Assembly: GCA_947629015.1 (NCBI GenBank)
Contig: CANRCB010000005.1
Coordinates: 1-64,000 of the forward strand
Reading direction: 5' to 3'
Origin: an uncultured Gemmiger sp.
GTDB lineage: Bacteria; Bacillota; Clostridia; Oscillospirales; Ruminococcaceae
DNA length: 64,000 nt
The notes beneath the pieces are model-generated. The model saw nothing but the letters and a program-made list of their open reading frames with translations. It had not been told where the DNA came from and did not search any database. Within the stretch, counting starts at the first letter, position 1. Each line of letters opens with the position of its first letter. Shown here piece after piece: positions 17,701 to 24,762 of the stretch. Position numbers and translations under genes: made by a program.

Positions 17701-18412
17701 TATCCTGGTGCTCAAAAACCTGACCCCCGCCGATGTGGCCGAAAGCTGCCAGGCATTGGTGCGCGAGCTGGACGCCGCGCAGATCCTGATGCTGCCGGGC
17801 GGGTTTTCCGGCGGTGACGAGCCGGACGGCAGCGCCAAGTTCATCGCGGCGTTCTTCCGCGCGCCGGCGGTGGCCGATGCCGTGGCCCGGCTGCTGAACG
17901 GGCGCGACGGCCTCGCCCTGGGCATCTGCAACGGATTCCAGGCGCTGATCAAGCTGGGGCTTGTGCCCTACGGCGAGATACGCCCCCTGACCGATACCGA
18001 CCCGACGCTGACCTTCAACACCGTGCACCGCCACCAGAGCATGCTGGTGCGCACGCGGGTGGCCAGCAGCAAAAGCCCGTGGCTGGCCCGCTGCGCGGTG
18101 GGCGAGGAGCATCTGATCGCCATCAGCCACGGCGAGGGCCGCTTTGTGTGCGAGCCGGCGCTGTTGCAGCGCCTTGTTGAAAACGGGCAGGTCGCCACGC
18201 AGTATGTGGGCCTTGACGGCGCGCCGACGATGGATATGCGCTATAACCCCAACGGCAGCGTGCTGGCCATCGAGGGCATCACGAGCCCCGACGGCCGTGT
18301 CCTGGGCAAGATGGGCCACACCGAGCGCAGCGCCGACAGCCTGTACAAAAACGTGCCCGGCAACCGCTACCAGCCGCTGTTTGAGGGCGGCGTGGACTAT
18401 TTCAAGCTGTAA
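14726..18412 (+). CDS. purL: Phosphoribosylformylglycinamidine synthase, one-chain clostridial type
   Basis: Converts FGAR to FGAM using glutamine. At 1228 residues it is a single chain carrying an N-terminal PurS-like region, the two AIRS/PurL ATP-binding repeats and a C-terminal class-I glutamine amidotransferase (PurQ-like). The latter shows IPVFPGTNCEYDTARAF, GFSGGDEPDGSAKF and LGICNGFQALIKLG with the nucleophilic cysteine. The synthase part shows FKNETHNHPTEIEPFGG and GGKDSMSGSFE. This matches the clostridial-type fused enzyme, consistent with no separate purQ or purS here. It follows purD by nine bases. Confidence 0.93.
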   Translation: MVYRIYVEKKPGFDGEAQGLRKELTELLGIAGLTGLRLLNRYDVEGIDKALFDRAVPLVFSEPPVDTTYTALPAAGTVFAVEYLPGQFDQRADSASQCIQLLSQGERPEVRSARVYLLEGQLSAADVAAVKKYVINPVEAREADLGERATLKIDFPAPPMVETLTGFLQMDDAALEVFREEKGLAMDHADIVFCQNYFKTEHRDPTITEIRLIDTYWSDHCRHTTFGTILDNVQIDDAVVQAAFDRYMALRSETGRDKKNRTLMDAATIGAKALKARGVLKNLDESEEINACTVKIKCDVDGEEQDWLFLFKNETHNHPTEIEPFGGAATCIGGAIRDPLSGRSYVYQAMRVTGAADPLKPVSETMPGKLPQRKLVTTAAAGYSSYGNQIGLATGQVQELYHPGYAAKRLEIGAVVGATPAGHVRREEPQPGDVVILLGGRTGRDGIGGATGSSKAHKLTSLETCGAEVQKGNAPIERKLQRLFRRADACRLIKRCNDFGAGGVSVAIGELADGLVIDLDKVTKKYEGLDGTELAISESQERMAVAVAAADADEFIRLAGEENLEATVVATVTAEKRMRQLWRGVAVADLSRGFLNSNGAERHADAHITKGSVWQPQWAGETLPARMHSLVTDLNVCCQKGLGERFDSTIGAATVLMPYGGKNQLTPAMAMAAKLPVDGETTTCSGMAWGYNPYLMEADPYRGAYLSVVESVTKLVCAGFDDGAAYLTFQEYFEHMGTEPTRWGKPLAALLGALDAQMCLGIAAIGGKDSMSGSFEGLDVPPTLVSFATAVGKTGAVLSAEFKAAGSAVVLLRPEYADGLPTAESLKTIYETVKALNAAGKVRAAATPGYGCLAEALFKMCVGNGLGLRFADGFDWHTLFTPCYGSVVLELAAPEAGEAIAVTDAEYAWHCGAEAAALAPLQEAWEAKLEPVFPYRKAGEAVPALRYEAPAAARRAPAVKCRKPRVIIPVFPGTNCEYDTARAFRRAGADPHILVLKNLTPADVAESCQALVRELDAAQILMLPGGFSGGDEPDGSAKFIAAFFRAPAVADAVARLLNGRDGLALGICNGFQALIKLGLVPYGEIRPLTDTDPTLTFNTVHRHQSMLVRTRVASSKSPWLARCAVGEEHLIAISHGEGRFVCEPALLQRLVENGQVATQYVGLDGAPTMDMRYNPNGSVLAIEGITSPDGRVLGKMGHTERSADSLYKNVPGNRYQPLFEGGVDYFKL

Positions 18413-18427
18413 GGGAGGGTACCGACT

Positions 18428-19864
18428 ATGGCGCAGCACGACCGTTATCTTTCGCCGTTTTCCACCCGATATGCGTCGGACGAGATGCAGTATATCTTTT
18501 CCGACGACAACAAGTTCCGCACCTGGCGGCGGCTGTGGGTGGCGCTGGCCAAGGCCGAGCAGAAGCAGGGCCTTGCCATCTCGGACGCCCAGATCGCCGA
18601 GCTGGAAGCCCACATCGACGACATCAACTATGAGGAGGCCGCCGCGCGGGAAAAGCTCGTCCGGCATGACGTGATGAGCCACGTCTACGCCTACGGCCTG
18701 CAATGCCCCACCGCCAAGGGCATCATCCACCTCGGCGCGACGAGCTGCTATGTGGGCGACAACACCGATATCATCATCATGCGGCAGGGCCTTGACCTTG
18801 TGCACAAAAAGCTGGTCGGCGTTTTGGCGAACCTGGCGGCGTTTGCCCGGCAATACAAGGATATGCCCTGCCTTGCCTACACCCACGGCCAGCCCGCCCA
18901 GTTGACGACGGTGGGCAAGCGCGCCACGCTTTGGATGAACGAGCTGGTGATGGACGTGCAGGCGGTGGAAACGCAGCGCGCGGCGCTGTGCCTGCGCGGC
19001 GTCAAGGGCACCACCGGCACGCAGGCCAGCTTTATGGAGCTGTTTGGCGGCGACGCGGCCAAGGTCAAGGCCGTGGAGGCCGATGTCTGCGCCCAAATGG
19101 GCTTTGCGAAGGCCGTGCCCGTTTGCGGGCAGACCTACAGCCGCAAGGTGGACTACAACGTTTTGAGCGCGCTGGCCGGCCTTGCGCAGAGCGCGATGAA
19201 GTTTGCCACCGACATCCGCCTTTTGGCCAACTTCAAAGAGATGGAGGAGCCGTTTGAGAAAAACCAGATCGGTTCCTCCGCCATGCCCTACAAGCGCAAC
19301 CCCATGCGGTGTGAACGCGTGTGCGCGCTGGCGCGCTACCTGATGGTGGACGTTTTGAACCCTGCGATGACCGCCGGCACCCAGTGGTTTGAGCGCACGC
19401 TGGACGATTCCGCCAACAAGCGCGTGGCGATGGCCGAGGGCTTTTTGGCCGCCGACGCCATCCTCAACATCCTGCTCAACGTCAGCGACGGGCTGGTCGT
19501 CTACCCCAAGGTCATCCGCGCGCGGGTGATGGCGGAGCTGCCCTTCATGGCCAGCGAAAACATTTTAATGAAGGCCGTCAAAAAGGGCGGAGACCGGCAG
19601 GAGCTGCACGAGCGCCTGCGCACCCACGCCGTGGCGGCGGCGGCGGTGGTCAAGCAGGAGGGCAAGCCCAACGATATGATCGCGCGCGTCGAGGCCGACC
19701 CGGCTTTCGGCTTGAGCCGCGAGGAGATCGAGGCGGAGCTCTCCCCCGAGGCCTTTACCGGCCGCGCGCCGCAGCAGGTGGAGGAATTTCTGGCCGAGGT
19801 CATCGAGCCGCTGCTCGCCCAAAATGCCGGCGCGGCCGGGCAAAAGGTGGAACTCTCGGTGTAA
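18428..19864 (+). CDS. purB: Adenylosuccinate lyase
   Basis: Cleaves SAICAR in IMP synthesis and adenylosuccinate in AMP synthesis. 478 residues, in the longer clostridial PurB group. Fumarase/aspartase superfamily signature GSSAMPYKRNPMRCERV, substrate loop THGQPAQLTTVGKR and HLGATSCYVGDNTD. GGGAGGGT precedes the ATG. Last gene of the purine operon. purA, guaA and guaB are not in this window. Confidence 0.95.
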   Translation: MAQHDRYLSPFSTRYASDEMQYIFSDDNKFRTWRRLWVALAKAEQKQGLAISDAQIAELEAHIDDINYEEAAAREKLVRHDVMSHVYAYGLQCPTAKGIIHLGATSCYVGDNTDIIIMRQGLDLVHKKLVGVLANLAAFARQYKDMPCLAYTHGQPAQLTTVGKRATLWMNELVMDVQAVETQRAALCLRGVKGTTGTQASFMELFGGDAAKVKAVEADVCAQMGFAKAVPVCGQTYSRKVDYNVLSALAGLAQSAMKFATDIRLLANFKEMEEPFEKNQIGSSAMPYKRNPMRCERVCALARYLMVDVLNPAMTAGTQWFERTLDDSANKRVAMAEGFLAADAILNILLNVSDGLVVYPKVIRARVMAELPFMASENILMKAVKKGGDRQELHERLRTHAVAAAAVVKQEGKPNDMIARVEADPAFGLSREEIEAELSPEAFTGRAPQQVEEFLAEVIEPLLAQNAGAAGQKVELSV

Positions 19865-19979
19865 GGCAGGCGCGCCCCGCCGCCCTTGTAAAAATAAAGC
19901 CCCGATAAAGGCGTTTTGGCACAGTTTGGCACAGTTATTTTACATTTATTTACACGAATTTACACAGAATTACACATAC
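19865..19979. other. AT-rich spacer with iterated TTTACAC motifs
   Basis: A short drop to AT-rich sequence with tandem-like GGCACAGTTT repeats and three or four TTTACA(C) motifs between purB and the tRNA-Gly terminator. No promoter or gene is convincing here. Its base composition is unlike its surroundings and it adjoins the 3' side of a tRNA gene, a common integration position, so it may be a scar. Confidence 0.3.
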
Positions 19980-20016
19980 AAAAAGCGGCCTTCCATCGTC
20001 GGAAAGCCGCTTTTTT
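19980..20016. terminator. Bidirectional terminator between purB and tRNA-Gly
   Basis: AAAAAGCGGC and GCCGCTTTTTT flank a hairpin also containing TTCC/GGAA, so T-tracts follow the stem in both directions. It can end both the purine transcript (+) and the tRNA transcript (-). Confidence 0.85.
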
Positions 20017-20040
20017 CCGCTGTTATGCGGTCATTTTACA

Positions 20041-20116
20041 TGGAGCGGGTTACGAGGCTCGAACTCGCCACCTTCTGCTTGGGAAGCAGACGCTCTACCG
20101 GATGAGCTAAACCCGC
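20041..20116 (-). tRNA. tRNA-Gly (anticodon CCC)
   Basis: On the minus strand the acceptor GCGGGTT pairs with AACCCGC. The D-arm contains AGCTCATCCGGTAGAGC, the anticodon stem TCTGC/GCAGA holds loop TTCCCAA (anticodon CCC), and the T-arm contains GTTCGAGCC. The 3' CCA is encoded. 76 nt. Confidence 0.95.
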
Positions 20117-20127
20117 ATCGTGTACCT

Positions 20128-20156
20128 ATTATAGCGGGGGCGGCGGCGTTTGTCAA
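20128..20156 (-). promoter_or_regulatory. Promoter of tRNA-Gly
   Basis: On the minus strand, a perfect TTGACA (20151-20156) and perfect TATAAT (20128-20133) with a 17-bp spacer, eleven bases ahead of the tRNA 5' end. Confidence 0.92.
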
Positions 20157-20181
20157 TGCGGGAAAACGAAATTTTGGCGGG

Positions 20182-21129
20182 TCAGGCCCCGCCGTCCAGC
20201 GCGGCGCGCGCGGCCTCGATGCGCTGCTGGGCCTCGGCCAGACGCTGCTCACACCCGGCAGCAGTGTTGACAAGGCGGTTGCGGTCCCCCAAAAGCACCG
20301 TCCAGTATTCCCCGCCGTTGTACAAAAAGGTCACCCAGTCGAACCCTTCGTACTTTTCGGCGCTGACGGAGGTGACGGTGTAACTGCCCACCGGCAGGTA
20401 GCCGACGATATCAAACAGGTCGGCGCTGTAAAAATATTCCGTCTGCAGGCCGAACACGCTCAGCTGGTACCCGTCCACTTTTACCATCGAGGGGCCGGCG
20501 GCCCCGTACCCGTTGTAGCCGCCGGCCCGTATCGCGGGCAAGAAGTCCTGATAGCTGTAGTCAAGGTCCACCGCGCCGGTGATGCCGCCCACCGTGCCGG
20601 TACTGGAATACTGCCACATGGTATAGGGCCCCGTATACCCAAGGGCGCTGCGGTAATCCGCCACCCAGAGCGGATAGTCCGACAGGGCGCCGGCGTTGAG
20701 GTAGTTGTTGATAAAGTTGGTATAACTGTACCAGCCGGCGTAGTATTTGCGCTGGTACAAAATGTCCATTGCAAAGCGGACGAGGTCGGTCAGCTGGGTG
20801 CGGCCCACCTCGGCCAGGCTGGAAGCCTCGACATCGACAAAGACCGGGTATTCCAGCTGCAGGCCCGCAAGGGCTTGCAGGTACAGCGAAAGCTCATCGA
20901 TGACGGCCTGCTCATTGCGGGCGCAGGTATAGTAATAGGCCCCCACGCGCAGGCCGGCGGCGTGCGCGCCGTTGACGTTCTGGACGAAATACGGGTCGAC
21001 ATACAGCCCGTTGCTGTTGGATGAACCGATCCGGACGATGGCGAACTGCCGGCCCGCCGCGGCCACCTGCCCCCAGTTGATGCTGCCCTGATACCGGGAT
21101 ACATCGATCCCCGTTTGAAATAGCGCCAT
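20182..21129 (-). CDS. GH25-family muramidase (lysozyme) with C-terminal extension
   Basis: Predicted to cut the MurNAc-GlcNAc bond of peptidoglycan. 315 residues. The GH25 barrel is shown by GIDVSRYQGSINWGQV at the start, VFVDVEAS (catalytic Asp-x-Glu), YAGWYSYTNFIN and ALDLDYSY-like AVDLDYSY. After about residue 215 a separate C-terminal region follows (FDIVGYLPVGSYTV, ending in a short Ala/Arg/Glu-rich, probably coiled-coil tail). No signal peptide is visible, so export would need a holin, lysis or an unconventional route, and a prophage-like origin is possible. ATG at 21129 is chosen because AAGGGGG precedes it; the frame continues upstream without support. Confidence 0.85.
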   Translation of the reverse strand: MALFQTGIDVSRYQGSINWGQVAAAGRQFAIVRIGSSNSNGLYVDPYFVQNVNGAHAAGLRVGAYYYTCARNEQAVIDELSLYLQALAGLQLEYPVFVDVEASSLAEVGRTQLTDLVRFAMDILYQRKYYAGWYSYTNFINNYLNAGALSDYPLWVADYRSALGYTGPYTMWQYSSTGTVGGITGAVDLDYSYQDFLPAIRAGGYNGYGAAGPSMVKVDGYQLSVFGLQTEYFYSADLFDIVGYLPVGSYTVTSVSAEKYEGFDWVTFLYNGGEYWTVLLGDRNRLVNTAAGCEQRLAEAQQRIEAARAALDGGA

Positions 21130-21217
21130 TGCCCTGCGCCCCCTTCCCTGTTTGCATGGTATGCGGGCAGGGCCGGTTTTGTGCCCCGTGCGCGGAAAGG
21201 CGCCGCGGCCGCGGGCA

Positions 21218-21246
21218 TTGAAACTTCCCGCGCGGTATGGTATACT
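21218..21246 (+). promoter_or_regulatory. Promoter of the transglutaminase-like gene
   Basis: TTGAAA (21218-21223), 17-bp spacer, TATACT (21241-21246). It points into the gene starting at 21339. Confidence 0.8.
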
Positions 21247-21338
21247 GTTGTACCGGCGGCCGCCCCGCACCCCCGCCGCGGACGCGGGCGGCCACAGGAG
21301 GGCTGCGGCAGGAAGTGGAAAACGGGGGGTGACGGCCC

Positions 21339-22583
21339 ATGCCCGCCAAACGCAGAAAGGCGCAGCGCAGCGTGCGGCGGCGTGCCGCCCACACGCTGCT
21401 TGGGTGTTGTGCCGCCGCCTGCCTGAGCTTTGCCGCGGCCGGCGTGGTGTTCAACCTGCCGATGGTGCTTCCGGCCCTGACGGTGGAGGCCGGCAGCGCG
21501 CTGCCCGCGCTCCCGGATTTTTTGTACTGGCATTTCCGCACCGCCGCCTTCACGGCCGACCCGGCCCTGACCGTGGACATGGCCACCCCGGGGGAATATC
21601 CGCTTGCCATCCACGCCGGCCTGCGGGACTATGACACGCTCCTGCGCGTGGTGGATACCACACCGCCGCAGGGCGATGCCAAAAACGCGCGGCGGTATAC
21701 CACCCAGACCCTGGCGCCCGAGGAGCTTGTGGAAAACATCACCGACGTCACCGCCGTGGCGGTGGCCTGGGCCGGCCCCGCGCCGGACCTGCGCGTGCCG
21801 GGCCACCAGCGCGCCGGCATCACCCTGACCGATACCAGCGGCAACGCCACCGTGCTGACCGCCGAGGTCGAGGTCGTTTTGGACGATGTGCCGCCTGTGA
21901 TCTCCGGCGTGCAGGAGCTTGCCGTCAAGGCCGGCGGGAGCGTGCAGTACAGGCAGGGCGTGACGGTGACCGACAACGATGACCCCGACGTGAAATTGCA
22001 GGTGGACAACACCGGCGTGAACCTCAACCTGGAGGGGGATTACAGCATCGTTTATTTCGCCGAGGACGCCGCCGGCAACCGCACCGAGGTGCCCACCGTG
22101 CTGCACGTGCTGCGCCCCACCCTGGAGGAGGCCACCGAGGAGGTGGTCAACGCCGAGGCGGACGCCGTGCTCGCCGCCATCCTGCGGGACGGCATGAGCC
22201 AGTATGAGCAGGCCCAGGCGATCTTTGACTGGGTGTACGGCAGTATCGCCAACATAGGCGAGCCGCCCAAAACGACTTGGGTGGAGGGCGCGTACCGCGG
22301 CCTGTTCGACCACAAGGGGGATTGCTGGGTCTACGCGATGACCTCCAAGGTGCTGCTGACCCGGGCGGGCATCCCCAACATGGACATCAAGATGGAAAAC
22401 CCGCGCCGCCTGCATTACTGGAACCTGATCGACATCGGCGAGGGGTGGCACCATTTTGACGCCAACCACTGGTACACGGGCTGGAAGGGCTTTTACAAGA
22501 CCGACGCCGAGGTGGCGGGATATTCCCGCACGCACGGCAACAGCCACGATTACATACGGGAGGATTACCCGCCCATCGTATAG
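21339..22583 (+). CDS. Membrane-anchored transglutaminase-like protein
   Basis: 414 residues. A basic N-terminus is followed by one membrane helix (about residues 18-45), a linker region, an Ig-like module around residues 185-265 (VPPVISGVQELAVKAGG to ITVLHV-type strands), and a C-terminal transglutaminase/protease-like core. The core has the cysteine in GDCWVYA (C329), histidine in RLHYWNL (H359) and aspartate in HHFDANHW (D374), the expected Cys-His-Asp triad in order. It is probably active outside the membrane in crosslinking or cleaving wall or surface protein. Substrate unknown. Own promoter upstream. Confidence 0.8.
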   Translation: MPAKRRKAQRSVRRRAAHTLLGCCAAACLSFAAAGVVFNLPMVLPALTVEAGSALPALPDFLYWHFRTAAFTADPALTVDMATPGEYPLAIHAGLRDYDTLLRVVDTTPPQGDAKNARRYTTQTLAPEELVENITDVTAVAVAWAGPAPDLRVPGHQRAGITLTDTSGNATVLTAEVEVVLDDVPPVISGVQELAVKAGGSVQYRQGVTVTDNDDPDVKLQVDNTGVNLNLEGDYSIVYFAEDAAGNRTEVPTVLHVLRPTLEEATEEVVNAEADAVLAAILRDGMSQYEQAQAIFDWVYGSIANIGEPPKTTWVEGAYRGLFDHKGDCWVYAMTSKVLLTRAGIPNMDIKMENPRRLHYWNLIDIGEGWHHFDANHWYTGWKGFYKTDAEVAGYSRTHGNSHDYIREDYPPIV

Positions 22584-22641
22584 CGCACCGCCGGGGCGGG
22601 GCCCCGCAGGCCGCCAAAAAGCGGCCCCGTTCAAAATTCGT

Positions 22642-22670
22642 TTGGCATACGTTCACAATTTGCGCATAAA
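22642..22670 (+). promoter_or_regulatory. Possible promoter of the 22720-24700 gene trio
   Basis: TTGGCA (22642-22647), 17-bp spacer, CATAAA (22665-22670). The match is moderate; the position about 50 bases ahead of the first gene is reasonable. Confidence 0.45.
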
Positions 22671-22719
22671 TTTGTGGGATACTGGCACAAGAGAGTTATG
22701 GCAAAGGGCGGTGTTTGCA

Positions 22720-23112
22720 ATGCGGGACTGGCTGCGGCGCTTTATGGCCGGCCGTTACGGCGGCGACGCTTTCAGCGGGTTTTTGTGCGCGGCCGCGGTG
22801 GTGTGTATGCTGCTGGGGCTGTTCACATGGGACGCGCTGTATATTTTGGGTATAGCGCTTTTGGTGTACAACTATTTCCGCATTTTGAGCCGCAACACGC
22901 AAAAGCGCGCCGCCGAAAACCGCTGGTACCTTGCCCGGCGCACGGTGGTGCAGGGCTGGTTTTCCGCCCAAAGGCAGCGCTTTGCCCACCGCAAGGAATA
23001 CCGGTATTTCCACTGCCCGCGCTGCGGCCAAACGCTGCGCGTGCCGCGCGGGCGCGGGCGCATCAGCATCTGCTGCCCCAAGTGCGGCACGCAGTTCATC
23101 AAAAAGAGTTGA
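22720..23112 (+). CDS. Small membrane protein with C-terminal zinc ribbon
   Basis: 130 residues. Two adjacent hydrophobic segments (about residues 18-50) are followed by a basic stretch and a C-terminal zinc-ribbon-like pair CPRCGQTL...CCPKCGTQF. ATG at 22720 follows AAAGGGCGG; the frame extends far upstream without a better start. No family name can be given with confidence. It is three bases from the next gene and likely co-transcribed with it and the DnaJ-domain gene. Confidence 0.7.
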   Translation: MRDWLRRFMAGRYGGDAFSGFLCAAAVVCMLLGLFTWDALYILGIALLVYNYFRILSRNTQKRAAENRWYLARRTVVQGWFSAQRQRFAHRKEYRYFHCPRCGQTLRVPRGRGRISICCPKCGTQFIKKS

Positions 23113-23115
23113 GCG

Positions 23116-24003
23116 ATGTTCGGATATGTGACGGTCTGGCACAAGGGGCTCTCCCCCGCCGCCAAAGAATGCTATCAGGGCTTTTACTGCGGGCTGTGCC
23201 GCACCCTGCGCGCGCGCTACGGGCTGACGGGGCAGCTGGCGTTGAGCTATGACATGACCTTTGCCGCGCTGCTGCTCTCGGCCCTGTATGACCCGCCGGC
23301 CAAAACCGGCACCGGGCGCTGCGCGGCGCACCCGCTCAAGGCGCGGCCGCGCACCGACAACCCTTACGTCGGCTACGCGGCGGATATGACGGCGCTGCTG
23401 GCACACTACAACTTCCTCGACAACTGGCAGGACGACGGCAGCCATGCCTCCCGCCTGCTGGCGGGGCGGCTCGCGCGGTATCTGCCCGATCTAAAAAACC
23501 GCTGGCCGCGCCAGTGCAGGGCCGTGCAGACGCAGCTGGCGGCGCTGGGCGCGCTGGAAAAGGCCCAAAGCGCCGACCTGGACGCGCTGTGCAACGCCTT
23601 CGGCGCGCTGCTGGGGGCGGTGCTCTGCCCGCAGGAGGATGTGTGGGCACCGGTGTTGACGCGCATGGGGCGCGCGCTGGGCGGGTTCATCTACCTGATG
23701 GACGCCTACGATGACCTGGAGCGCGACGCCAAAAGTGGCAGCTTCAACGCGCTGGCGGCGCTGGCAAAAGGGCTGCCGGCCCCGGCGTTCGAGGCGCGCT
23801 GCAAGGCGCTGCTGGAGCAGCAGATGGCCCTTTGCGCCGAGGCGTTCGCCCTGCTGCCCATCGTGAAGGACACACCGGAGGGCGAGCTTTTGTACAACAC
23901 CCTGTACACCGGCGTTTGGGGCCGGTACACGCTGCGCAGCGCCGCAAGGCAGCGGCGCAGCGGAAAAACCACAAAAGGCAAGGAGGCGACGCCCGGTGAA
24001 TGA
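23116..24003 (+). CDS. DUF5685-like helical protein
   Basis: 295 residues, almost entirely helical by appearance. It opens MFGYVTVWHKGLSPAAKECYQ and has CGLCRTLR with two cysteines near residues 26-29. These features resemble the DUF5685 family of Clostridia. A segment YLMDAYDDLERDAKSGSFN resembles the Asp-rich first motif of isoprenoid-synthase folds, which may be structural chance. No signal peptide. It lies between the zinc-ribbon membrane protein and a DnaJ-domain protein and overlaps the latter by 8 bases, suggesting a shared task. Function unknown. Confidence 0.6.
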   Translation: MFGYVTVWHKGLSPAAKECYQGFYCGLCRTLRARYGLTGQLALSYDMTFAALLLSALYDPPAKTGTGRCAAHPLKARPRTDNPYVGYAADMTALLAHYNFLDNWQDDGSHASRLLAGRLARYLPDLKNRWPRQCRAVQTQLAALGALEKAQSADLDALCNAFGALLGAVLCPQEDVWAPVLTRMGRALGGFIYLMDAYDDLERDAKSGSFNALAALAKGLPAPAFEARCKALLEQQMALCAEAFALLPIVKDTPEGELLYNTLYTGVWGRYTLRSAARQRRSGKTTKGKEATPGE

Positions 24004-24700
24004 CCCCTATGCCGTGTTGGGCATTGCCCCCGGCGCCGACGACGAGACCATCAAAAAGGCGTACCGGCAAAAATGCAAGCAGTACCACCCCGACCTGCAC
24101 CCCGACGACCCCGCCGCCGAGGACCGGTTCAAGGAGGTGCAGGCCGCCTATACCGAGATCATGCGCCGCAAGGACGGCGGCGGCAGCTATGCCGGCGCCG
24201 GGGCCGGGCCGGGCGGGCAGCCGGGCTATGGCGGGGCGTACGGCAGCCCCTTCGGGTTTGGGTATGGGCCGTTCGGGTTCGGGTACGGGTTCGGCGGCGG
24301 GCAGCGCACCTATGCCGAATCCTCGCCGGAATTGCAGGGCGCGGCGAACTACATCCGCAGCGGCTATTACCGCGAGGCCCTGAACGTTTTGGACGCCATG
24401 CCGCAGGCGGAACGCACGGCGCGCTGGCACTATTACGCCGCGCTGGCGTGCAGCGGCCTTGGCAACAACCTGCGCGCGCTGGAGGAGGCGCGCGCCGCCG
24501 CCGCGCGGGAGCCCGGCAACTACCAGTACCAGGATCTTGTGGACCGGCTGCAAAACCCCGGCCGGGCCTACAATGTCAACCGTGCGCAGCGCGCGCAGCC
24601 CGGCCCTCCGGCGGGCAGCTGCCTTTCGTGGTGGTGGTATATCATGCTGTGCAACATCCTGAGCATGTGCTGCTGCCGCGGCGGGTTTTTGTGGTGCTGA
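23996..24700 (+). CDS. DnaJ-domain protein with hydrophobic cysteine-rich C-terminus
   Basis: 234 residues, GTG start preceded by AAGGAGG (23980-23986). Residues 1-60 form a J-domain with the HPD motif (YHPDLHPDD). A Gly/Tyr/Phe-rich linker follows (about 62-105), then a TPR-like helical part (about 110-180), and a tail with SCLSWWWYIMLCN and CCCRGG. The tail could be a membrane anchor or a lipidated or metal-binding patch. It lacks the substrate-binding domains of canonical DnaJ, so it is probably a specialised DnaK co-chaperone acting at the membrane. Confidence 0.8.
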   Translation: MNDPYAVLGIAPGADDETIKKAYRQKCKQYHPDLHPDDPAAEDRFKEVQAAYTEIMRRKDGGGSYAGAGAGPGGQPGYGGAYGSPFGFGYGPFGFGYGFGGGQRTYAESSPELQGAANYIRSGYYREALNVLDAMPQAERTARWHYYAALACSGLGNNLRALEEARAAAAREPGNYQYQDLVDRLQNPGRAYNVNRAQRAQPGPPAGSCLSWWWYIMLCNILSMCCCRGGFLWC

Positions 24701-24714
24701 ACCATTTTTATGCG

Positions 24715-24755
24715 AAAAGGCCGCCGGCCGGGCGAAAGCCCGGCCGGCGGCCTTT
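24715..24755. terminator. Bidirectional terminator
   Basis: A 15-bp GC stem (GGCCGCCGGCCGGGC and complement) with a GAAA loop, flanked by AAAA on the left and TTT on the right. It ends the DnaJ operon (+) and the dehydrogenase operon (-). Confidence 0.85.
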
Positions 24756-24762
24756 CCACTTT

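Noticed and set aside
13283-19096. A 1937-codon open frame on the minus strand across purD, purL and purB
   Set aside because: It is antisense to three unmistakable purine genes. Its translation is low-complexity Gly/Ala/Val/His/Arg without domains, the usual shadow of codon bias in GC-rich DNA.
19824-20110. Short plus-strand ORFs running into the tRNA region (ending TRLELATFCLGSR)
   Set aside because: The C-terminal part is simply the reverse strand of tRNA-Gly, a well-known false protein pattern.
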